Part shown: positions 1 through 5,718 of the stretch, piece after piece
How positions within the stretch are numbered: the stretch's first letter is position 1
How the letters are laid out: the number at the start of each line of letters is the position of its first letter
The notes under the pieces: generated by a model
The model's database searches: none
The model's input: only the letters and a program-made list of their open reading frames with translations
Told to the model about the DNA's origin: nothing
Translations under genes and position numbers: made by a program
Origin: JBCCFW01 sp039029535
GTDB taxonomy: Bacteria > Acidobacteriota > JBCCFW01
Direction: 5' to 3'
NCBI GenBank assembly: GCA_039029535.1
Contig: JBCCFW010000120.1
Span: 1-23,448, forward strand
Length of the DNA: 23,448 nt

Positions 1-1
1 C

Positions 2-844
2 CGCGACCCGTACAACGAGCGGATGGCCCACGACCCCTTCGGCGCCAACTCGGTCGTCTTCGTCGAGGGCTACGAGCGACCGGAATGGACTCACGAGGAC
101 CGGGAAGCTCGCAAGGGGAAGCTCGAGGAGCACCTCATCGCGAGCACCGCCTTCGGTGAGGTCCGGAAGTTCCGGGTGTACGTGCCGGCGCGCTTTCGCA
201 CCAACCGTCGTCACCCGCTGCTCATCGTCCACGACGGGCGTGACTTCCTGAACTTCGCCGGTCTCCAGACGGTGCTGGACAACCTCATCCACCGCTACGA
301 GATCCCGCCGACGGTCGTCGCCCTGCTCGACTCCGACGACCGCCTGAACGAGTACGCCAACAACGAGCAGCACGCGCGCTTCGTGGTCGAGGAGCTCGTG
401 CCGGCGATGTCGGAGCTCTACCCCCTCCACGACCGGCCCGACGCCCGGGTCCTCATGGGGGCGAGCTTCGGTGCGGTGGCGACCCTGTCGACGGCCTGGC
501 GATACCAGGGCACCTTCGGGAAGCTGCTGCTCCAGTCGGGATCGTTCGCGTTCACCGACATCGGCGAGCACGATCGCGGACCGGTCTTCGATCCGGTGGT
601 GCGCTTCGTCAACGCCTTCCGGGACGACCCGGGTCGACCGGCCGAGCAGGTCCACGTGTCCTGCGGCATCTACGAGCGGCTCATCTACGAGAACCGCTCC
701 CTGGTCCCCCTGCTCCAGAGCGCCGGCATGTCGGTGCGCTTCGAGGAGAGCCGGGACGGCCATGACTGGGAGAACTGGCGCGACCGCCTGCGCGGAGGCC
801 TGTCCTGGCTCCTGCCCGGGCCGCTCTGGTTCGTGTACGAGTAG
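2..844 (+). CDS. Alpha/beta-hydrolase esterase (enterochelin-esterase-like), 5' end outside window
   Basis: Predicted serine esterase of the enterochelin-esterase/esterase D type. The frame is open from base 2, and the residues before the first ATG (base 23) read RDPYNER. They continue smoothly into a DPFGANS stretch that in this family follows an N-terminal beta-sandwich segment, so the true start is probably upstream of the window. Numbering from the ATG at 23, the nucleophile motif GASFG has Ser148, and a late GHDW motif supplies the likely catalytic His247. A HDGRDF stretch near residue 70 fits the oxyanion-hole strand. No signal peptide is visible in the part present. An ATP-grasp gene follows after 48 bp, and a second esterase follows that. 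The substrate is unknown. The fold call is firm; the role is not. Confidence 0.88.
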   Translation, partial: RDPYNERMAHDPFGANSVVFVEGYERPEWTHEDREARKGKLEEHLIASTAFGEVRKFRVYVPARFRTNRRHPLLIVHDGRDFLNFAGLQTVLDNLIHRYEIPPTVVALLDSDDRLNEYANNEQHARFVVEELVPAMSELYPLHDRPDARVLMGASFGAVATLSTAWRYQGTFGKLLLQSGSFAFTDIGEHDRGPVFDPVVRFVNAFRDDPGRPAEQVHVSCGIYERLIYENRSLVPLLQSAGMSVRFEESRDGHDWENWRDRLRGGLSWLLPGPLWFVYE

Positions 845-892
845 CGAGACGTCTGCCACCGAGTCGGCAGGGAAAGCACCAAGGGAAAGACC

Positions 893-2149
893 ATGGCCGA
901 TCAGGTACGTCGCATCGGATTGTCGCTGGGGGCCGATCTCTGCTGGCCGCTTTGGTTCGAGCAGGTCCTCGACAAGCTCGACCTGAGCCTGCCCATCGAC
1001 GGCGACTCGGTCCGCTTCGAGGTCGAGCGGGTCACCATCGAGCCCTACGACCTGAACCAGGAGACGAACTACGACGTCGTCCTCGATCGACTCTCCCACT
1101 GGATGATGACCAGCCGTGAGTGGGTGAAGAAGGCCATCCTCATGGATGGCGTCTACGTGCTCAACAACCCCTGGTCGTTCCAGTCCATGGAGAAGCACAC
1201 GAGCTACTGCGCGATGATGCGCCTCGGTCTACCGGTGCCGAAGACGCTCATGGTCCCGCCGAAGGACCACGAGCCCAGCGACGACCTCCGCCCCACGCTC
1301 GAGCGCTATGCGCAGATGTTCGACCTCGGCGATCTCGGCCGGAAGGTCGGGTTCCCGCTCTTCATCAAGCCCTACGACGGGGGCGCCTGGCGGGGCGTGA
1401 CCCGCATCGCCGACGAGTCTCAGCTCCAGGAGTCGTATGACAAGAGCGGCCAGCTCGTCCTCCACTTCCAGGAGGCCGTGGAGCCCTTCGAGCACTTCGT
1501 TCGCTGCGTGGGCATGGGTCCGCAGCTCCGTGTCATGCGCTACGACCCGAGCAAGCCCCACCACGACCGTTACCAGGTCACGCGCAACTTCGTGTCCGAC
1601 GAGGAGAGCCGTCTCATCCAGGACATGACCTTGACGATCAACGGCTTCTTCGGCTGGGAGTTCAACTCCTGCGAGGCCCTGCTCCGCGAGGGCACCTGGC
1701 ATCCGATCGACTACGCCAACGCCTGTCCGGACTCCCAGGTCACCTCGCTGCATTACCACTTCCCGTGGCTCGTGCTGGCCAAGCTCCGCTGGGCGCTGTA
1801 CTGCGCGGCGACCAAGCGTTCCATGCGCTTGAATCTCGACTGGCAGCCCTACTTCGACGTGGTGGACGCCGAGCCCGACCTCCCGCTGAAGGAGCGCCTG
1901 TCCCGCTTCGCCGACATCACGCGCCAGCGCTTCGACGCCGAGCCCTTCGCCGAGTTCTGCGAGGAGCACCTCGGCCACCTGCCCGAGGTCGCCCGCGAGT
2001 TCGTGTCCTCCGACGCGGCGCGGGACGCCATCCGTCAGAAGGTCGCCTCGCTCTTCCCCGAGCACGAGGTCGACGAGTACACCGAGTTGTTCTGTGGTCG
2101 CGTGGCCTCCTGGTTGGCCGAGGAGGGTCCGGAGAAGATGGAGCCGTGA
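893..2149 (+). CDS. ATP-grasp domain carboxylate-amine/thiol ligase-like protein
   Basis: A 418-residue ATP-grasp protein. ATP-grasp enzymes activate a carboxylate as an acyl phosphate and join it to a nucleophile. An N-terminal pre-ATP-grasp region (about 1-110) precedes LGLPVPKT at 111-118. The FIKPYDGGAWRGV stretch (157-169) gives the ATP-binding Lys and glycine-rich loop. The GWEFNSCEALL and HPIDYANACPD stretches (254-280) carry Glu and Asn in the positions of the metal ligands. The C-terminal 100 residues are helical and not assigned. The start is supported by a good AAGGGAAAG ribosome binding site just upstream. It is flanked by two esterases, with only 2 bp to the downstream one. I infer that ligase and hydrolases act on the same unknown metabolite. 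The substrate cannot be read from sequence. Confidence 0.88.
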   Translation: MADQVRRIGLSLGADLCWPLWFEQVLDKLDLSLPIDGDSVRFEVERVTIEPYDLNQETNYDVVLDRLSHWMMTSREWVKKAILMDGVYVLNNPWSFQSMEKHTSYCAMMRLGLPVPKTLMVPPKDHEPSDDLRPTLERYAQMFDLGDLGRKVGFPLFIKPYDGGAWRGVTRIADESQLQESYDKSGQLVLHFQEAVEPFEHFVRCVGMGPQLRVMRYDPSKPHHDRYQVTRNFVSDEESRLIQDMTLTINGFFGWEFNSCEALLREGTWHPIDYANACPDSQVTSLHYHFPWLVLAKLRWALYCAATKRSMRLNLDWQPYFDVVDAEPDLPLKERLSRFADITRQRFDAEPFAEFCEEHLGHLPEVAREFVSSDAARDAIRQKVASLFPEHEVDEYTELFCGRVASWLAEEGPEKMEP

Positions 2150-2151
2150 CG

Positions 2152-2910
2152 ATGACGAGCACGAAGAAGAGCAGGCGCTGGTACTCGCACCGGGTCGAGC
2201 AGGAGGTGCTGATGTGTCGCTGGGGACACTTCGGTCGCCCGGTCCTGCTCTTCCCGACGGCGGGTGGTGACGCCGAGGAGATCGAGCGGATGCTCATGAT
2301 CCGCGTCCTCGCCCCGCTGCTGGAGGCCGGCAAGATCAAGGTCTACTCGATCGACAGCCTGCCCACGCGGGTCTGGAACGACGGAGAGAGCTCGGGTCGT
2401 CACGCGACCTGGCTGCTCAACGCGTATCACCAGCTCATCTTCGAAGAGGCCGTCCCGGCGATCCGTCAGGACTGCGAGGACGATTCCATCGAGGTCGTGT
2501 CGGCCGGTGCGTCCATCGGCGCGTTCAACGCGCTGGCGGTCGCCTGTCGCCGACCGGACCTCTTCCGTCGGGCGATTTGCCTGTCGGGCACCTACGACGT
2601 AGACCGCTTCATCCGCGGTCGCGACGACGAGGGCGTGCCGCCGGGCGACCACGACTACCACGTGAGCTCACCGCTGCGCTTCCTGCCGTCGCTGGGCGAG
2701 GGCAAGCAGATTCAGCTCCTGCGCGAGCGGCTGATCATCTTCGCGCACGGCGGTGGTCGCTGGGAGACGCCGGAGCAGGACTGGCGGATGGCGTCGGTGC
2801 TGGGTGCGCAGGGCGTGCCCAACCGCGTGGACCCCTGGGGCTCGGACTACGACCACGACTGGCCGAGCTGGCGCGCGATGATGCCCAAGTACCTGGGCGA
2901 GGTGGACTGA
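2152..2910 (+). CDS. Second alpha/beta-hydrolase esterase (COG4947-like)
   Basis: A 252-residue predicted esterase, resembling the uncharacterised COG4947 group. The opening (RRWYSHRVEQEVLMCRWGHFG) is followed by a hydrophobic strand and FPTAGGD near residues 34-40, consistent with the oxyanion region. The nucleophile motif is GASIG with Ser121. A YDHDW motif near the C terminus supplies the likely catalytic His235. I chose the ATG at 2152 because it lies 2 bp after the ATP-grasp stop codon and matches the family N terminus; the frame is open further upstream, but that part is a shadow of the ligase gene. No signal peptide is seen, so it is probably cytoplasmic. It ends 3 bp from the end of a convergent gene, with no recognisable terminator between. 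Its identity as an esterase is confident; its substrate is unknown. Confidence 0.87.
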   Translation: MTSTKKSRRWYSHRVEQEVLMCRWGHFGRPVLLFPTAGGDAEEIERMLMIRVLAPLLEAGKIKVYSIDSLPTRVWNDGESSGRHATWLLNAYHQLIFEEAVPAIRQDCEDDSIEVVSAGASIGAFNALAVACRRPDLFRRAICLSGTYDVDRFIRGRDDEGVPPGDHDYHVSSPLRFLPSLGEGKQIQLLRERLIIFAHGGGRWETPEQDWRMASVLGAQGVPNRVDPWGSDYDHDWPSWRAMMPKYLGEVD

Positions 2911-2913
2911 GTG

Positions 2914-3366
2914 TCAGCCGCTCTCTCGTAGGAGGGCTGACAGTCGGGGAAGCCATGTCTCCTCGATCCACTCGAGGTCGTCGTAAGGCACGACGCGTCT
3001 CGTGATCCAGCCGGCGCCTTCGAGGTGCTCGATCATCGTGGGCACCGCGAGACCGTTGGTGGAGTGAATCATCACCGGGCAGCCTGGCTGGAGCTGCGCC
3101 AGCACGCGGGTGACGTCACGCCCGTCTCCTGGCTCGAAGCGCTCTCCCGAAGGCAGCGGCCGGCTGGGGCCCAGGTCGTGATCGAGGAGGATCACGCGAG
3201 CCGACGCAACGCCGCCGGGCAACCAGTCGATGAACTGCGGTGCGTTGTCGAAGTGGATCAGCTCGAGCTCGGGCCAGTGCTCGGTCAGGAGCGCTCGCAT
3301 CGTGACGAGACGACGTTCGTCGTCTTCGAGCAGGACGGCTCGGGTTCGCGTCGCGGCTTCGGTCAT
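2914..3366 (-). CDS. Receiver-like domain protein (cREC-type, stand-alone)
   Basis: A 150-residue stand-alone receiver-fold protein. The acidic pocket residues are EDD at 14-16, and the phosphoacceptor-like motif is LLDHDLG, with Asp62 or Asp64 as candidate. A later MIHSTNG stretch (99-105) sits where receivers have the conserved Ser/Thr strand. The DHDLG and HSTN motifs resemble the cREC group (cyclic-phosphate-processing receiver), described by comparative genomics in RNA-repair and conflict-type settings. That assignment is from memory of the family and not tested here. There is no output domain. The start overlaps the stop of the upstream gene in an ATGA, so translation is coupled, and it is the last gene of a four-gene operon. 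It could instead be an ordinary single-domain response regulator, but no histidine kinase is nearby. Confidence 0.8.
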   Translation of the reverse strand: MTEAATRTRAVLLEDDERRLVTMRALLTEHWPELELIHFDNAPQFIDWLPGGVASARVILLDHDLGPSRPLPSGERFEPGDGRDVTRVLAQLQPGCPVMIHSTNGLAVPTMIEHLEGAGWITRRVVPYDDLEWIEETWLPRLSALLRESG

Positions 3367-3872
3367 GCAGAGCCTCCTGGGTGACGAGGCACGTCGGCCC
3401 CTTGCGTGCGGTACGCACCGGCAGCCTCGTCCAGCTCGGTCACGACGCGGTCGTTGCAGCCTTCCGCATCGCAGAGGAGCCAGCCGATGAGCAGGCCGTC
3501 GTACTCGAAGTGTCGCGTCTCGTCAGAGGCACAGCTCGGGCAGCTCGCTGCACCCGTCGCCACCCGGTCGGGTCCGTAAGGCGGCGTGCGGAGGCTGGGT
3601 CGGAGGGCGACCATCCGACCGTCGCGGATCTCGACGGCGCAGAAGAAGTCTCGGCCACAACCGCTGCACTCGGTGTAGCCGCCGTCCTCGACGACGCCTT
3701 CCACGGCACCGCCATTGCGGGGTTCCCGTCCCTGCGCGAACGGGTAGGGATCGCCGATCTCGACGGTGACCATCTGGTGCGTGAGGCCGAGATGGAGCTC
3801 CACCTCGACTCGACCGGACACGCCGCAGCGAGGACAGCTCATCTCTTCGCGAGCCGTGTTGTAGGTCCCCAT
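3363..3872 (-). CDS. Small protein with four cysteine pairs (zinc-ribbon type)
   Basis: A 169-residue soluble protein of unknown function. It opens with MGTYNT, followed by cysteine pairs CPRC (13-16), CSGC (69-72), CPSC (111-114) and CDAEGC (134-139). These could bind two zinc ions as two zinc ribbons, pairing 1 with 2 and 3 with 4. Proteins with this type of start and first CxxC occur as small uncharacterised orphans, sometimes close to immunity-type genes; that is general recollection and not evidence of function. It lies 14 bp after the DUF2262 gene and overlaps the receiver-like gene by 4 bp. A weak AGGCGGAA stretch 8 nt before the ATG may be the ribosome binding site. No membrane segment or signal peptide is seen. 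Confidence 0.75.
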   Translation of the reverse strand: MGTYNTAREEMSCPRCGVSGRVEVELHLGLTHQMVTVEIGDPYPFAQGREPRNGGAVEGVVEDGGYTECSGCGRDFFCAVEIRDGRMVALRPSLRTPPYGPDRVATGAASCPSCASDETRHFEYDGLLIGWLLCDAEGCNDRVVTELDEAAGAYRTQGADVPRHPGGSA

Positions 3873-3886
3873 GGCGTTCGTTCCGC

Positions 3887-5122
3887 CTAGCCCGAGATGC
3901 CCGCGTGCTTCGGTCCCCCGGAGAGGTTCCCATCGACGCTGATGGCGTGACCCCAGAACAGGTCACCGTCGTCGTGTGAGAAGGAGACATTCCCGTCGGG
4001 ATCGACTCGGATCAGCTCGAGTGTCATCCTCGCTCCAAACTCCTCGGGAGTAGTCTCCGCCTCGCCTTCGTCGAGCCAGCCGCCATTGCGCACGGACAGG
4101 AGCTCCTCGAGAGCACGAGCGAGCACGCGTCGTTCCCACGCGACCGAGTCGTCCCACAGGGCTCGCGCAGCCTGCAGCGCCTCGGCCAGCTCCTCCGGCG
4201 TGGAGGCCTCGAGCCCGAGCTCGACGGGTCGCCCATTCCACGACGCGTCAGCCGAGTACTGGCGGAGTCTTCGATCGAAGGTGAGCGTTCCGAACTGGTC
4301 GTCCTCGTGTACCTCGGGCGGCTTGAGCGCTGCCACGGTCGCTCTCAGCTCGCCGTCGTCGACATCGGTCTCGACGACTTCTTCGAGCAACGCCTGAGGG
4401 CTCTCGTAGATGTTCTCCTCTGCGACACGAGCCCGCACCTTCAAGAGGCTTCCCGGCGAGATGGCCTCCCGCAGCGAGTCGGCTTCGTCGTCCGTGACCA
4501 TCCGACGGACAGTGAGGGAGTCGGTCCGAAGAGGGCCGGAGTCAATCCGCCAGACCGTCAGCTCGAACTGCGCGGACCCCTCCGTCCGGGAACCGAAGCG
4601 GCTGGTGATGGTCCCCGGCTCATCGACGTGACCCGTCACCAGCGACTCGGCGCTGGCTCCGAGCTGCTCCATAAAGCGCGCTTCGCGATGGTTCAAGTCG
4701 GCGAAGAGCTCGTCCGCGCCGCCCTCACCTTCATCCGAAGCAGGGTCCTGGACCCCAACGACGACGAATGGCCTCAATGCCCAGAGGTAGGCCGTCAGGG
4801 ACAGGAACGCGACCAGCCCCGGCAAGATCGCGGCGGCGAGCAGGAGCGCCACGTCGGTCCACGGGAAGCGCGGCGAGTTGGCCTCGAGGCTGGCGACGGC
4901 CAGAAGGACAGCCGCAGCCCAGACGACCTGCACCAGCCTGAGGATCGCTTGGCGACCGGGCCAAGGCCAACTCGCCGGCCCCAGAGTCGCGTGACAGGCC
5001 GGACAGCTAAGACAGGGAGTGCTCAGAGACGACACCACGTCTCGATAGCGGATCGACTTCGAGCAACGCGGACACTGCCTCGGAGTCGATGCCACTCTGG
5101 CCGCTCCTCCAGCGTCATTCAT
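3887..5122 (-). CDS. Zinc-ribbon, two-TM protein with C-terminal DUF2262 domain
   Basis: A 411-residue membrane protein. The N terminus has a zinc-ribbon-like set of cysteines (CPRC 17-20, CLSCPAC 37-43). Two hydrophobic segments follow, at about 62-79 and 91-115. After a charged middle region (about 130-270) the last 138 residues match the DUF2262 pattern: FGTLTF opening, WNGRPVEL, a helix ending ELLSVRNGGWL, RMTLE, and the closing DGDLFWGH and DGNLSGG motifs. I chose the ATG at 5122 rather than the in-frame one at 5149. It forms an ATGA overlap with the upstream gene, and a strong GGAGGGG lies 11 nt before it, between the two candidates. DUF2262 has no established function. The cytosolic ribbon and domain on a membrane anchor suggest a sensing or scaffold role, which is inference. 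Confidence 0.82.
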   Translation of the reverse strand: MNDAGGAARVASTPRQCPRCSKSIRYRDVVSSLSTPCLSCPACHATLGPASWPWPGRQAILRLVQVVWAAAVLLAVASLEANSPRFPWTDVALLLAAAILPGLVAFLSLTAYLWALRPFVVVGVQDPASDEGEGGADELFADLNHREARFMEQLGASAESLVTGHVDEPGTITSRFGSRTEGSAQFELTVWRIDSGPLRTDSLTVRRMVTDDEADSLREAISPGSLLKVRARVAEENIYESPQALLEEVVETDVDDGELRATVAALKPPEVHEDDQFGTLTFDRRLRQYSADASWNGRPVELGLEASTPEELAEALQAARALWDDSVAWERRVLARALEELLSVRNGGWLDEGEAETTPEEFGARMTLELIRVDPDGNVSFSHDDGDLFWGHAISVDGNLSGGPKHAGISG

Positions 5123-5523
5123 GAGCTCAACTTCCCCTCCCTCACCCACCGCCGAAGCAGCACGAGAGCCAACCAGCCGTCGGACGTCCCGACGCCTCGG
5201 ATCCGAGGCGAGACGTCTACCTCACCCGTGACGTCCTCACAGCGGATGAGCTCACCGTCCTCCACCTCGAAGTCGAGGAAGCGTTCGTCGGTGGTCAGGA
5301 GGCGGCCCGCGAAGAAGCCGGCGCAACAAGGGGGTGGCGTCCCGTCCTCCACGAGGAGGGCCGTCGTCTCGGTGAGACCACGCTCGGCCAGGAGCGCCGT
5401 CACCTCCGACGGGAAGGTCGCCCCCGCACGGAAGCTCTCGGCCACCTGCTCCAGGCTCTCGCGTCGGTCCGCGACGACCTCGCCCACGGATCTCTGCTTC
5501 TTGGCCCTGCGTCCGGTCGTCAC
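5119..5523 (-). CDS. Hypothetical protein, first gene of minus-strand operon
   Basis: A 134-residue acidic protein that I do not recognise. The N terminus is basic (GRRAKKQR), followed by a helical region (about 13-50), a Pro/Cys-rich turn TPPPCCAGFF near 62-71, and a beta-rich C-terminal half ending in GWLALVLLRRWVREGKLSS. No signal peptide or clear membrane segment is present. The start is GTG, with a purine-rich GGGGGGAG stretch upstream on the minus strand. Its stop overlaps the start of the DUF2262 gene by 4 bp, so both are probably translated together. Composition and codon use match the neighbours. The overlap and the absence of a competing gene on the other strand support it as real, but function is unknown. 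Confidence 0.7.
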   Translation of the reverse strand: MTTGRRAKKQRSVGEVVADRRESLEQVAESFRAGATFPSEVTALLAERGLTETTALLVEDGTPPPCCAGFFAGRLLTTDERFLDFEVEDGELIRCEDVTGEVDVSPRIRGVGTSDGWLALVLLRRWVREGKLSS

Positions 5524-5718
5524 CTGCGCTCCCCCCGCGGACTCGGCTGGCTCGAACCCGCCACCCGGTCGCCTTCAGTCTCGCACCCTCGGAGCGTCGC
5601 CGAAAGACGCTGACCCGAGCGACCGTCGAGGCTCCGTCGGCCGTACCGCCCTCCGAACACCCTCCTTGCTCTCCTCCCCTCCGAAACGTCACCCTGAGAT
5701 CGCACCAGAGGAGTTTTC
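5524..5718. promoter_or_regulatory. Divergent intergenic region between minus operon and patatin gene
   Basis: A 195-bp region that must hold the promoters for the leftward four-gene operon and the rightward patatin gene. I see no clear -35/-10 pair on either strand. It contains an imperfect inverted repeat at 5588-5619: CTCGG/CCGAG plus AGCGTC/GACGCT arms, a 7-nt loop and a 3-nt bulge. This could be an operator or a leader hairpin. An AGAGGAG ribosome binding site for the patatin gene lies at its right edge. No gene is supported in it. Confidence 0.5.

Noticed and set aside
5535..5620. tRNA-like stretch on the minus strand (GGGTTCGAGCC resembling a T arm)
   Set aside because: The T-stem and anticodon stem do not pair when tested by hand, and no acceptor stem is found. 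Chance similarity is more likely.
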